Position numbers and translations under genes: made by a program. From DATAQC01 sp046263055 (lineage in GTDB: Bacteria > Actinomycetota > Acidimicrobiia > Acidimicrobiales > AC-14): a stretch of 64,000 nt of DNA. The DNA is taken from contig JBHELO010000073.1 of the NCBI GenBank assembly GCA_046263055.1, forward strand, positions 19,841 to 83,840, read 5' to 3'. The stretch's first letter is position 1, and every line of letters starts with the position of its first letter. Under the pieces are notes generated by a model. It saw nothing but the letters and a program-made list of their open reading frames with translations. It was not told the DNA's origin and made no database searches. Below, piece by piece: positions 8,196 to 24,149 of the stretch.

Positions 8196-9206
8196 TCAGA
8201 GGCCCAGCTCCAGGAGGTCGCGCCCCACGACCGCCTCGCCGTCGAAGCCACCGCCGACGCCCGCCCGCCAGTGGTCGTCGGCCAGGGCGTCGTCGCCGGG
8301 GATGAAGTGGGTGAGCACCAGCCGGCGCACCCCCGCCTCCGCCGCCACCGATCCGACCCGGGACAGGGGCGTGTGGGAGGTGACCAGGTGGTGCCACCGA
8401 CGGGCCTCCTCCCATGCCTCCTCGTCGTCGGGGTCGGGCTCGGGGGCACCGGCCGCCGACCCGGCGTCGTCGAACACCTCGTGGACGAGGACGTCGGCGC
8501 CCTGAGCCAGGCGGACGAGGTTCGGGCACGGCGCGGTGTCCCCGGAGACCACTACGGCGCCGGCGTCGGTGTCGAAGCGGTAGGCGAAGGCGGGGAACAC
8601 AGGGGCGTGGCTGACCAGGGTGGCGGTGACCCGCACGGCGTCGTCCTCGGCCACCGCCAGGGGCTCCATGGGCGGGGCCACGACCTCGGGCGGCCGGGCC
8701 CCGATGGCGTCGGGGAGAGCGATCTCGGTGGGCACCACCATGGTCGAGAGGTCCCGGCGCCCGGCCTCCCGCATGCGGATGTTGAGGTCGTATGCGAAGG
8801 CCGACAGCGACGCGGCGGTGAGGTCGCCCAGCCCCGGGGTGGGGTTGGCGGGGTGTACGAGGGGCGTCGGGCGGCCGGCATCGTCGAGGGGGAGGGCGGC
8901 CTGGCCACCGGCCGCCCCCGGGCCGTGGACTGGCACCGGGGGGTTCCATTGGAGGATGGGCCAGCCCAGCAGGAAGAGGTTGAAGTAGTCGCACACGTGG
9001 TCGGAGTGCAGGTGGGTGACGAACACCCGGCGCAGGCCGGACAGCAGGCGGGCCCTACGCAGCTGGCGGGTGACGCCGCTGCCGCAGTCCACGAGGTAGG
9101 TGCGGTCGCCGACCACCAAGGCGGTGGCGATGCCCGACCGCACGGGCGACGGGAGCGGGCCGCCCGCCGTCCCCAGCATCACCAGCTTCGTGTGTCGCTC
9201 GGGCAT
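8196..9206 (-). CDS. Metallo-beta-lactamase-fold hydrolase (RNase Z-like)
   Basis: 336 residues. The metal-binding motif THLHSDH (about 83-89) is intact. Later metal ligands are supplied by SHAPVFPAFAYRF, SGDTAPC and the final LTHFIPG. The arrangement is that of the RNase Z/arylsulfatase-like branch, but two insertions (about 115-190 and an acidic one near 255-275) make it longer than the tRNA-processing enzyme. Likely a cytosolic hydrolase on an unknown phosphodiester or sulfate ester. It is encoded 44 bp upstream of the tRNA ligase gene on the same strand. Confidence 0.8.
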   Translation of the reverse strand: MPERHTKLVMLGTAGGPLPSPVRSGIATALVVGDRTYLVDCGSGVTRQLRRARLLSGLRRVFVTHLHSDHVCDYFNLFLLGWPILQWNPPVPVHGPGAAGGQAALPLDDAGRPTPLVHPANPTPGLGDLTAASLSAFAYDLNIRMREAGRRDLSTMVVPTEIALPDAIGARPPEVVAPPMEPLAVAEDDAVRVTATLVSHAPVFPAFAYRFDTDAGAVVVSGDTAPCPNLVRLAQGADVLVHEVFDDAGSAAGAPEPDPDDEEAWEEARRWHHLVTSHTPLSRVGSVAAEAGVRRLVLTHFIPGDDALADDHWRAGVGGGFDGEAVVGRDLLELGL

Positions 9207-9293
9207 CGGAGACGCGCGACCCTACTGGTCGGGCCTATGGCGGGCGCGGTGGACGATCGCCGACCGGGGCCCTCGGACGAGACGGAGGAACGG

Positions 9294-9791
9294 ATGTCGG
9301 TACGCAGTGGTGGGGTGGCGAGGACGTGGGGCGCCCCGTTGGCGGCGCTGGTCGCCGTCGTGGTGGGGGCGTGCGGCAGCAGTGGCGGGAGCGGGGGAAC
9401 GGTGAAGGCGGCCGCCGACCCGGGGCGGCCGGCGGCCGTCGCCCCCACCAACCGGGTGGTTCAGATCACCATGCTGCCCAAGCACTTCGACCCGTCGACG
9501 GTGGCGGCCAAGGTGGGCGAGACCGTCACCTTCCGGCTGGTCAACTCGGACACCACCTACCACGAGTTCACGATCGGCGACGCCACCACCCAGGCGGCCC
9601 GGGAGAAGGAGATGACGGCCATGGGGCCGACGCCCATGGGCATGGCCGACCGGCCCTACAGCGTCACCCTGGCCGGCGGGCAGACCAAGGAGCTGGCGTG
9701 GACCTTCATTTCGAAGGGGGCCGTGACCTACGCCGACCACGAGCCGGGGAACTTCGCGGCGGGGATGAAGGGCACGGTCACCGTCTCGTGA
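9294..9791 (+). CDS. Cupredoxin-like lipoprotein with altered copper site
   Basis: 165 residues; GGAGGAA lies 5 nt before the ATG. The leader ends in VVVGAC, a lipobox, so the protein is probably membrane-anchored outside the cell. The rest is a single cupredoxin domain: MLPKHFDPSTVAAKVGETVTF, then TYHEFTIGD, and a C-terminal YADHEPGNFAAGMKGTVTV. In the usual copper loop (C-x2-PGH-x3-GM) the Cys and second His are here Asp and Asn, while the first His and the Met remain. A classical type 1 copper centre is therefore unlikely. Its last 14 nt overlap the convergent glycosyltransferase gene. Confidence 0.8.
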   Translation: MSVRSGGVARTWGAPLAALVAVVVGACGSSGGSGGTVKAAADPGRPAAVAPTNRVVQITMLPKHFDPSTVAAKVGETVTFRLVNSDTTYHEFTIGDATTQAAREKEMTAMGPTPMGMADRPYSVTLAGGQTKELAWTFISKGAVTYADHEPGNFAAGMKGTVTVS

Positions 9792-10974
9792 GCCCGCCGT
9801 CGCCGCCGCCCGGGCCGGCACCGGCGAGCGCCTCCAGGCGCGGCACCACCCGGGCGGGCGGCGGCATGGCGGCGATCTCGGCGGCCAGGCGGCCGGCGTG
9901 CCGGCGGAACCCGGGCTCCCCGAGCAGGGCGTCAGCGGCCGCCGCCACCGCCGCCGGGTTGACCTCGTCGGGCAGCAGGCGGAGCCCTGCGCCCAGCGCC
10001 GCGCAGCGCTCCGCGTTCCAGAACTGGTTGGCGCCCTGGGGCAGCAGGAGCAGCGGCAGGCCGGCGGCCAGGGCGGCGAGGGTGGTGCCCGACCCGCCGT
10101 GGCCCACCACCAGGTCGCAGCGCGGGAACAGGGCCGATTGCGGCAGGTAGCGCTCCACGTGCACGTGCGGCGGCTGGGGGCCCAGCTCGGCCGGGTCCCG
10201 GTTGGGGCCGACGGTCACGACCACGTTGGCCGCCCTGTCCCGCACGCCCTCCACCGCGGCCTCGATGACGCCGGGGGCGTCGTTGTCGAGCGTGCCCAGG
10301 GTGACGTAGACCGTGGGCCCCGGCGCCAGCGCCTCCGCCCAGGACGGCAGGGCCTCGCCGGCCACCGCGTCGAAGGGCACCGGCCGCATCCCGACCGCCA
10401 CCGGACCGAGCTCGCTGGCCTCGGGCGACTGGAGACTGGCCGGGCAGATGTCCAAGTAGGGGGCGGACAGCATCCCCCCGAGGGGGCCGGGGGCCACGCC
10501 CCACGCCTCCCACAGCGGGCCCACCAGGTCGGCCGCGGCCCGGGCGAACTCCATCGGGAACAGGGGGCCGAGACTGTGGGCCACCCAGGGCAGGCCGGCG
10601 GCCGCCGCCGCCACCGGGCCCGCGAAGTCGGTGACGTCGTGCACCACCAGGGCGGGGCGGAAGGCTTCGACGGCGCGCATCAGGTCGGGGACCTTGGCCG
10701 GCGCCGCCACCCCGGCGAACATCTGGGCGCCGAACCGCCAGGCGCCTTCGGGCCCGGGAGGGGCCACGTCGGGACGGGCCAGCGTGCGGTCCAGCACCTT
10801 GCCGGGGCCGATCCCGGCCGGGAAGGCCACGAACCCGGCGTGCTCGGCCCGGGGGCAGAACCGGGACTCGGTGGCGAAGGCCACCTCGTGGCCCGCCGCC
10901 TGCAGGGCCCGGGCGAGGGGCACCATGGGGTGGAGGTGCCCGTACCCGGGCAGGCAGCTGCACAGCACGCGCAT
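9778..10974 (-). CDS. Glycosyltransferase, GT1/MGT type
   Basis: 398 residues, GT-B fold. The N-terminal acceptor domain opens with MRVLCSCLPGYGHLHPMVPL, as in macrolide-type glycosyltransferases. The C-terminal nucleotide-sugar site is seen in VERYLPQSALFPRCDLVVGHGGSGTT and PQGANQFWNAE. Such enzymes move an activated sugar from a nucleotide donor onto a small lipophilic acceptor, often a secondary metabolite. Its location directly before the NRPS genes, which it faces divergently (40 bp apart), suggests that it glycosylates the peptide product. It is a paralogue of the glycosyltransferase at 26019-27257. Confidence 0.85.
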   Translation of the reverse strand: MRVLCSCLPGYGHLHPMVPLARALQAAGHEVAFATESRFCPRAEHAGFVAFPAGIGPGKVLDRTLARPDVAPPGPEGAWRFGAQMFAGVAAPAKVPDLMRAVEAFRPALVVHDVTDFAGPVAAAAAGLPWVAHSLGPLFPMEFARAAADLVGPLWEAWGVAPGPLGGMLSAPYLDICPASLQSPEASELGPVAVGMRPVPFDAVAGEALPSWAEALAPGPTVYVTLGTLDNDAPGVIEAAVEGVRDRAANVVVTVGPNRDPAELGPQPPHVHVERYLPQSALFPRCDLVVGHGGSGTTLAALAAGLPLLLLPQGANQFWNAERCAALGAGLRLLPDEVNPAAVAAAADALLGEPGFRRHAGRLAAEIAAMPPPARVVPRLEALAGAGPGGGDGGLTRR

Positions 10975-11014
10975 CCCCGGACCCTAGGTTGGCGGCCCGG
11001 CGGCGGGTCGTAGC

Positions 11015-13893
11015 ATGGCCCCCGTGGCTCCGCCGGCGGTGACCGGCCCCGACCTGGAGGCCCTGGTCGTCGACGGTGCCGAGGGCCTCACCACCCGGTC
11101 GTGGGAGGCCCGGTCGGACGCCGTGGCCCGGGGGCTGGCGGACCGGGGCGTCCGCCCCGGGCACCGGGTCGGGCTCCGCTTCGACGCTCGTAATTGGCCT
11201 GACTTCGCGGCCGCCTGGCTGGGCGTGGTGAAGTCGGGGGCGGCGGCCGTGCTGGTCTCGGCCGGGGCCTCGGCGGTGGACGCGGGCCGGGCCCTGGCCC
11301 GATCGGGCGCCGCCGGCGTCGTGTGCGCGCCCCACCTGGCGCCGGCCGCGCCGCCGGCGTGGGTGGCGGCCTGCACGGAGCTGGAGGATGCCGGCCGCCG
11401 GGGCCCGGCGCCCGTCGCCGGCGGGAACCCGGCGACCGCCGACGTGGTCTGGCCCCCGGCTCCCCTGGCGCCGCCCCTCACGCGGCCCCGAGGGGCGGCC
11501 GAGGACACCCCCGTGCCGGGTGACGGGGGAGTGCTGGTGCACACATGGGAGCCCTGTTCGGTCGGCGGCCTGCACGCCCTGGAGCTGGCGCGACAGGGAA
11601 GGCTCACTCCGGTGGCCACCGTCGGCCCGCAGCGCCTGTGCGCGCTGGTGGCCGAGCGGGGGGCGGGAGCCTGCGGGCTGACGCCGGCAGGGGCCGCGGT
11701 GCTGGTCGGGTCCGGGCTGCCTGCCGGCCATGACCTGCGGTCGGTCACCCGCCTGCAGTTGAGCGGCCCGGTGGGGGACGCGCTGGCCGCCGGCCTGCGG
11801 GCGGCCTTCCCCCGGGCCTGCCTCGCCCTGCTGGCCGGCGGGCAGCCGGCGGGCGGGGAGCAGCCGGAGGTGGTGGCCCCCGTGGCCGCCTCCCAGGAGG
11901 GGATGATCTGGCACGAGCAGCTGGTGCCCGGGAGCTTCAACCTCCCCTGCCTGGTGCGCCGCTACCAGGGCCCCCTCGACGCCGTCGCCATGGACGCCGC
12001 GCTGGCCGAGCTGGCCCGCCGCCACCAGCCCCTGCGCACCACCTTCTCGGTGGTCGGCGGGCGGGCCCGCCAGCTCGTGCACGCCGGCCGCCCGCCGATG
12101 GCGCCACTGGTGGACCTCGGGGCCCTGGACGAGGGGCGGCGGGACGCGGAGGTGGCCGGCCTGCTGGCCGACGCCAGCAGCCGCCCCTTCGACCTGGCCG
12201 CCGGGCCGCTGTTCGAGCCCCGCCTCGTCCGCCTGGGCCCCGACGACCACCTCCTCGTGATCCGCCTGCACCACACCACCTTCGACGACTGGTCGGTGGA
12301 CGTCTTCCGGCGGGAGCTGTCCGCGCTCTACCGGGCCGCCGTCGAGGGGTCGCCGCCGGCCGTGCCCGAGCCCTCCACGACCTTCGCGGCCTTCAGCCAG
12401 CGGCAGGCCGACCGGTTGGCGGGCGACGCGGGCGTCGCCTCCCGTGCCTGGTGGCGGCGGGAGCTGGCCGGCGCCCCGTTGTCGGTGCAACTGGCGCTCG
12501 GGGCCGACGGCGGGGCGGTCGAGGGGGCGGGGGACGGCCAGCCCGTGCGCCTGGACCTGCCGCCGGCCCTGGCCGCCGGGCTTCGCGCCCTGGCCCCTCA
12601 GCTGCGGGCCACGCCCTTCATGGTGGTGCTGGCCGCCTTCTCGCTGCTGGTGGCCCGCCGCACCGGCCAGGACGACCTGCTCCTGGCCACCGTGGTGGCC
12701 GCCCGCAACCGCACCGAGGTGGAGCCGCTGCTCGGGTGCTTCACCAAGAAGGTGCCCCTGCGGCTGCGCCTGGCCGGCGAGCCGTCCTTCCCCGAGCTGG
12801 TGGCCCGCGCCCGGGCGTCGCTCCTGGGCGCCCTGTCGCACCAGGACCTGGCCTTCGACGCCGCCGTCAACGAGGGCATCGGCCGCCCGGCGGCCGACCA
12901 CGGGGTGGTCCCCCAGGTGTCGGTGGTCTTCCAGGGTGAGACGCCCCGCCGGGCCCCGGTGGCCCTGCCCGGCCTCGCCGGCGGGCCGTTCGAGGTGCCC
13001 GCCGAGTCCCGCCGGGAGCGCCACTTCAGCGCCCGGTCGGTCGACGGCGACAGCGACGGCGGGCCCGGCGGCCCGGTCGTCCCCGAGTGGGGCGACGGCG
13101 CCTACCTGGGGACGTTCCTGATCCTCTCCCTGCTGGAGGAGCCCGGCGGGATGGCCCTGATCGCCCGCGGCGTCTTCTCCCGACCCGCCGGGCGGCGCCT
13201 GCTGGAGCAGCTCCAGGCCCTCCTGGCCGACCTGGTGGAGGCGCCCGAGGGCGTGTCGACGGTGGTGCCCGCGCCCCCGCCGGCCGGAGGCGGCGGTGGG
13301 GCGGGCGACCCGGCCGCCGGCGGCGGGGAAGTGCTCGACGTGCGGGGCTTCCGGGTGCGCCGCCGGCGCCTGGAGACGGCCCTGGCCCGGTGCCCGGGGG
13401 TGGCCGACGTGGCGGTGGGGCTGGCCGGCGACGCCGGCGGGGCGGCACGCCTGGTGGCGTGGGTGGTGCCGGGCCCGGGACAGGCGCCGACCCTGGCCGG
13501 CCTGCGGCGGGCCCTGTGGGCCACCCTGCCGGGGTCACCCTGGCCGGCGGCCCTGGTGCTGGTGGACCGCCTGGCGCGCCGGGCCGATGGGAGCGTGGAG
13601 ATGGACGAGCTCGCCGACCCGCCGCCGCCCGCCGCCACCGACCGCGAGGCCGCCGACGGCGAGGCCGCCGACCGCGAGGCCGCCGCCGACCCGGTGGCCG
13701 CCGCCCTGGTGGCCATGTGGCGGGAGGTGGCCGGCCGGCCGGTGGGCCCGGCCACGAGCTACTGGCAGGACTTCTCGTTCCTGGAGGTCGTGGCCGAGGC
13801 CCGGGCCGCCGGCATGGCCGTCCCCGACGAGGTGGTGGCCCGGGCCCGCACGCCCGAGGTCCTGGCCGCCGCCCTTGGTGGCGGTCCCGCCCG

Positions 13894-13897
<4 letters not shown>
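11015..13897 (+). CDS. NRPS-like protein: remnant A / C / remnant A C-domain / remnant T
   Basis: 960 residues. Residues 1-285 resemble the N-terminal part of an acyl-adenylating enzyme (LTTRSWEARSDAVARGL) but the P-loop is unrecognisable (HTWEPCSVGG) and the A4-A8 motifs are missing. Residues about 286-740 are a full condensation domain. Its active-site motif reads HHTTFDDWS (His419-His420, with Asp for the usual Gly at 425), so the catalytic second His is kept. Residues 770-870 look like a stray C-terminal adenylation subdomain. Residues 890-945 align with a carrier domain but have no GGxS serine. The protein could be an upstream condensing or docking unit that cannot load an amino acid itself. 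The next NRPS starts in a 4-nt overlap (GTGA). Confidence 0.8.
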
Positions 13898-19168
<5,271 letters not shown>

Positions 19169-19185
<17 letters not shown>

Positions 19186-22100
19186 TGTGAGCGGGGTGGA
19201 GCGGGACCCGACGACGGTGGCCGACCTGGTGGAGGCGGCGGTGGCGGCGTCCCCGGACGCGACGGCCGTCGTGGCCGGCGACCGGTCGCTCACCTACGCC
19301 GAGCTGGACCGCCGGGCCAACCGCCTGGCCTCCCACCTCCGGTCCTGCGGCGTGGGGCCGGACGTGGCGGTGGGGATCTGCCTCGGGCGGTCGGTGGAGC
19401 TGGCCGTCGCCCTGGTGGCCGTCCTCAAGGCGGGCGGCGCCTGCGTCCCCCTCGACCCCGCCTACCCGGCCGAACGCCTGGCCTTCATGGTCGAGGACGC
19501 GGCGGTGGCGGCGGTGCTCACCAGCGCCCGGCTGGCCGGGCGCGTGCCCGCCACCGCCGCCCCCGTCCTCCGCCTCGACGCCGACGCCTCCCGCTGGGCG
19601 GGCGAGCCCGCCGACCCGCCCCCCCGGGCCGTCGGCCCCGCCCACCTGGCCTACCTGATCTACACGTCGGGGTCCACGGGCCGGCCTCGCGGCGTCATGC
19701 TCACCCACCGGGGGCTGGTGGACCACCACCGGGCGGCCGTCGCCCTGTACCGGCTGGCCCCCGGCGACCGTGTGCTGCAGTTCTGCTCGATCAGCTTCGA
19801 CGCCAGCATCGAGGAGCTGTTTCCCACTTGGGCAGCGGGGGCCACCGTGGTCTTTCGGCCCGACGACGCCCCTCTGCTGGGGCGCTCGTGGTGGTCCTGG
19901 GTCGACGGCCAGGGCCTGACCGTGGTGAACCTGCCGACGGGGTATTGGCACGCCTGGGCCCGCGATCTCGACGCCCGGGGTGACGAGGTGCCCCCTCGGA
20001 TCCGCCTGGTGGTGGTGGGGGGCGAGAAGGCGCTGGGCCCGGTGTACCGGACGTGGATGGGCCTGAGCGGGGGCCGGTCGCGGTGGGTCAACGTCTACGG
20101 GCCCACGGAGACCACCTGCATGTCCACCGCGTGGGAGGCGCCGCCCGACGGCGGCCTGGCCGACGACCAGGACCCCCCGATCGGGCGCCCGCTGCCGGGC
20201 ACCACGGTGGAGGTGGTGGACGACGGGCTACGACCGGTGCCCGCCGGGGTGGTCGGCGAGCTGCTCATCGGCGGGCCGGGCGTGGCCCGCGGGTACCGCA
20301 GCCAGCCGGCGTTGACCGCCGAGCGCTTCGTCACCGACCCCGACGGGCGCCGGCGCTACCGCACGGGCGACCTGGTGCGCGAGCTGCCCGACGGCACCCT
20401 CGACTTCGTGGGCCGCATCGACGACCAGGTCAAGGTGCGGGGCTTCCGGGTGGAGTGCGGCGAGGTGGAGGCGGCCCTGGCCCGCCACCCGGCGGTGGCA
20501 TCGGCCGCCGTGGTCGCCCGCCGGGACGACGCAGGGAGCACCCAGCTGTCGGCCTACGTGGTGCCCAGGGGCGGCGCCGCCCTCACGGCCGGCGACCTGC
20601 GGGACCTGGCCGCCGACCGCCTCCCGGCCTACATGGTGCCGGCCACCTTCACGGTGCTGGGCGCCCTTCCCCTGACCGCCAACGGCAAGGTGGACCGGGC
20701 CGCCCTCCCGATGCCGGACCCTGCCGCCGGCCCGCCGCCCACCTCCCCCGGGGGGGCCGCCGGCCGCCCCCGGTCCCCGGTGGAGGAGCGCCTGGCCGCC
20801 ATCTGGGCCCGGGTCCTCGGCCGGGACGACGTGGGACTGGACGACGACTTCTTCGGGCTGGGCGGCCACTCCCTCCTGGCCACCCAGGTCATCGCCCAGG
20901 TGCGTGAGGAGTTGGGCACCCAGACGCCTCTGCAGGCCATCTTCGAGGCCCCGACGGTGGCGGGGCTGGCCGCCCTGGTGGAGGCCGAGGGCGGCGGGCC
21001 GGCCGCCGCCCCCCCGCTGGGGCCCCGGCGGGCGATGCCCGGCGACCGGCTCTCGCTCTCGCTGGCCCAGGAGCAGATGTGGCGGTTGGAGGCGGCCGCG
21101 TCCCCGCCCGGGCTGTACAACGTGACCGTCCTGCACCGCTTCGAGGGCCCGGTGGACCCCGACGCCCTGCGGGCCGCGCTGGCCTACCTGGGAGGTCGCC
21201 ACGAAGTGCTGCGGACGCGCTTCGGTGCCGAGGCGGGCCGGCCCTACCAGGTGGTGGAGCCCGACGCTCCCCCGGTGGAGCTGGCGGTGGCCGACCTGGC
21301 GGCGGCCCAGGTCGACCGACCGCCCGACGGCGACGAGCCGGAAGGTGGCGGCGCGGGCGCCGACGGCGACGAGCCGGGAGGCAGCGTCGAGCTGCTCCGC
21401 AGGGTCGCCGAGCAGGACGCCCGGCCGTTCGACCCGGCCCAACCGCCGCTGGCCCGGGCCTCGCTCCTGCGGGCCGGCGGCGCCGGCGTCCTGGCCCTGA
21501 CGGTGGACCACCTCATCTGCGACGGCACCGCCGCCTCCCTCCTGATCACCGAGGCGGTGGCCGCCGCCTCGGCCATCGGCGCCGGTCGGGCCCCGGACCT
21601 CGGGCCCCTGCCGCTGCAGTTCGCCGACTTCGCGGCGTGGCAGCGGGCGGCCGTCACCGACGACGTCGTGCGCCGCCAGCTCGCGTGGTGGGCCGCCGCG
21701 CTCGACGGCATGCCCCTCGGGCCCGCCCTTCCCTGGGACTCCCGCCCGCCCGCCCCCACCCGCCGGGTGGCGTCGGCGGCGGTGACGGTTGGGCCTGGCA
21801 CCCGCGCCGCACTCGACGAGGTGGCCCGGTCCACGTCCAGCACCCTGTTCGTGGTGACCCTCGCCGCCGTGCAGGCCGTGCTGGCCCGGCTCGGAGGGAC
21901 CACCGACGTGGTGGTCAGCACCACCCTGAGCGGGCGCACCCGGACCGAGCTGGAACACATGGTCGGCATGTTCTCGGGCTTCGGGCGGGTGCGGACCGAC
22001 CTGTCCGGGGACCCGACCTTCACCGAGGCGGTGGCCCGGGTGCGGGAGCGGGTGCTGGGCATGTTCGACAACTCCGACATCCCGTTCATGCGTGTCCGGC

Positions 22101-22411
22101 GGGAGCTCCTGCCCGACCACCCCACCGGCGGGATCGAGCTGGTGGCGGCCCTCCCCGTGGACTTCCAGTACTTCCGGGCTGCGCCCCATGACCACGAGGT
22201 CTTCTTCCGGGGCCAGCTCCACCCGCTCGGCGTCACCTTGCTCGACGACGGCGCCGAGATCGAGGTCCAGCTCTCGTACAAGCCCGACTTCTACCGGCCG
22301 CAGACGGTCCTCGGGCTGGCCGGGGGGATCGAACGGGTGCTCGCCGCGGTGGGCGCCCACCCGTCGGTGCGGCTGTCCGAGCTGCCCGTCACCGGGCGGT
22401 CGGGGCGCTGA
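19169..22411 (+). CDS. NRPS: A - T - C, no release domain
   Basis: 1080 residues from the GTG at 19169, which overlaps the previous gene by 17 nt; an in-frame GTG at 19187 is equally possible. The adenylation domain has YTSGSTGRPRG near 165, YGPTETT and VKVRGFRVECGEVE. By alignment to GrsA its code reads D-A-E-N-V-G-V-C-M-K, which I cannot assign to an amino acid. The carrier serine is Ser568 (LGGHS). The C-terminal condensation domain carries DHLICDG (Asp780-His781) in place of HHxxxDG; the catalytic His and the Asp-Gly are retained. No thioesterase or reductase domain follows, so release must use the last condensation domain, a separate hydrolase, or another protein. Its 3' end overlaps the convergent gene by 23 nt. 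Confidence 0.9.
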
Positions 22412-24149
22412 GGGCGCCCTTCACCGCCGCCGCCAGCTCGGCCACCGTGGGGGCGTCGAAGACGGCGGCCACGTCGAGGTCCACCCCGAAGGCGTCGTGC
22501 ACCCGGGCCGCGATCTGGGCGGCGGCCAGGGAGTGGCCCCCGAGGGCGAAGAAGTCGTCGTGCACGCCGACCTCGGGTCGGTCGAGCACCGCCGCCCAGA
22601 TGGACGACACCGCCGCCTCCGTCTCGTCCCGGGCGCCCTCCGGCGCCTGGGCCGCCACGGCCGCCGCCAGCCGCTGGCGCACCTCGTCCTTGACCACCTT
22701 GCCCGAAGGGTTGCGGGGCAGGTGGTCCACCACGACCACCCGGTGGGGGACCTGGTGCTCGGCCAACCGGGCCCGCACCGCGTCCTGAAGCTCCCGCTCG
22801 GTTGTGGGGGAGCGCACGACGACGGCGGCGGCCACGTCCTCCCCGAGCACCGGGTGGGGGACGCCGACCACCGCCGCCTCCACCACCGCCGGGTGCTCGT
22901 AGAGGGCGTTCTCCACCTCCACCGACGACACGTTCACTCCGCCCCGGATCACCACGTCCTTGCTGCGGTCGGTGAGGTGGAGGTAGCCCTCGGCGTCCAG
23001 GTGGCCGACGTCGCCGGTGTGCACCCAGCCGCCGGCGAACACCACGGCGGTCGCCTCCGGGTCGCGATAGTAGCTGCGGGGCGGGGTGCCCGGGCGGCGG
23101 AGCCACACCTCGCCGGTCTCGCCGGCGGCCAGTGCCCGCCCGTCGTCGTCGACGATGCGGATCTCGGTGGCACCGACCGGCCGGCCGACGGCAGTGGGCC
23201 GGGCGGGGTCCCACTCCGTCATGGTGCGGGCCGCCCCCGCTTCGGTGAGGGCGTAGGCGTTCCACAACGTGGCGCCCGGGAAGGCCTCGGCCAGGCGGGC
23301 GAACAGCGCCGGTGCGGCCGGTGCCGACGACAGGATGATCCGCCGCACCGAGGAGACGTCGTGCTCCCGAGCCGCCCCCGAGGCCACGAGGAGCTGGGCC
23401 ATGGCCGGCACCAACTGCAGGCGGGCCACCCCGAAGCGGGCCACCAGCCGGCACAGCTCGACGGGGTCGAAGGCGGGCAGGGCGACGGCCACCCGCCCGG
23501 CCATGCGCAGCGGCACCCGCAGCGCCTCCTGGGCCGCCTGGGTACCCACCGGGAAGGCGTGCAGGAACGCCACCGGCCCATCAGGACCGGCGCCCGGGGC
23601 TGGGGCGTCGGCCGGCAGGTCGTGGGCCAGCAGGCCGAGGTGCGAGCAGGCCACGCCCTTGGGCCTCCCGGTGGTGCCCGACGTGTAGATGATCTCGGCC
23701 AGGTCCTCGGTGCCCACCGCCATCTGGAAGGCGTCGGTGGTCCCCCCCGCCTCCAGATCGGCCGGCTCGGCCGACCACGCCCGGCTGCCACCCGGCGCGG
23801 TCACCCCGGGGGGGGCGACGAGCCCAGTGGCACCGGCGTGCTCCAGCACCCGGGCCAGCTCGGGCCCCGAGAAGCGGGTCCCCAGGGGGGCGGCCACTGC
23901 TCCTGCCTTGAGCACGGCCAGGTAGGCCACCGCGTGGTCGGCCCAGCGGTCGGTGCCCAGGGCCAGTGCCACCCGTTCCCCCGGACCGACCCCCCGGGCC
24001 ACCAGCCCCCGGGCGGCGGCGTTGGACCGCGCCTCCCAGTCCCCGAGGGTCAGTGCCTCGACGTCACCGACGCGCAGCGCCACCGCGTCGGGGTCGGTGG
24101 CCGCCCGGGCCCGCAGCAGGTCGGGGACGACGGTGGCCGGGCCCGTCAC
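22389..24149 (-). CDS. Adenylation - carrier didomain protein (acyl/aryl-AMP ligase with T domain)
   Basis: 586 residues. The adenylation domain belongs to the acyl-CoA-synthetase side of the superfamily: IIYTSGTTGRPKGVA near 165, WNAYALTEAG, GWVHTGDVGHLD and GKVVKDEVR near 480. A carrier domain follows, with DDFFALGGHS and Ser540. The protein should load a carboxylic acid onto its own phosphopantetheine and present it to a condensation domain, perhaps as the starter. Its N-terminus (LTLGDWEARSNAAARGLVARG) is clearly related to the decayed N-terminus of the NRPS at 11015, so the two share ancestry. It is the last gene of a four-gene minus-strand operon; its ATG overlaps the preceding stop by 4 nt. 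Confidence 0.88.
   Translation of the reverse strand: MTGPATVVPDLLRARAATDPDAVALRVGDVEALTLGDWEARSNAAARGLVARGVGPGERVALALGTDRWADHAVAYLAVLKAGAVAAPLGTRFSGPELARVLEHAGATGLVAPPGVTAPGGSRAWSAEPADLEAGGTTDAFQMAVGTEDLAEIIYTSGTTGRPKGVACSHLGLLAHDLPADAPAPGAGPDGPVAFLHAFPVGTQAAQEALRVPLRMAGRVAVALPAFDPVELCRLVARFGVARLQLVPAMAQLLVASGAAREHDVSSVRRIILSSAPAAPALFARLAEAFPGATLWNAYALTEAGAARTMTEWDPARPTAVGRPVGATEIRIVDDDGRALAAGETGEVWLRRPGTPPRSYYRDPEATAVVFAGGWVHTGDVGHLDAEGYLHLTDRSKDVVIRGGVNVSSVEVENALYEHPAVVEAAVVGVPHPVLGEDVAAAVVVRSPTTERELQDAVRARLAEHQVPHRVVVVDHLPRNPSGKVVKDEVRQRLAAAVAAQAPEGARDETEAAVSSIWAAVLDRPEVGVHDDFFALGGHSLAAAQIAARVHDAFGVDLDVAAVFDAPTVAELAAAVKGALSAPTAR

Noticed and set aside
20228..22360. 710-codon minus-strand frame opposite the third NRPS
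   Set aside because: It is a composition artefact; the plus strand carries intact adenylation, carrier and condensation motifs.
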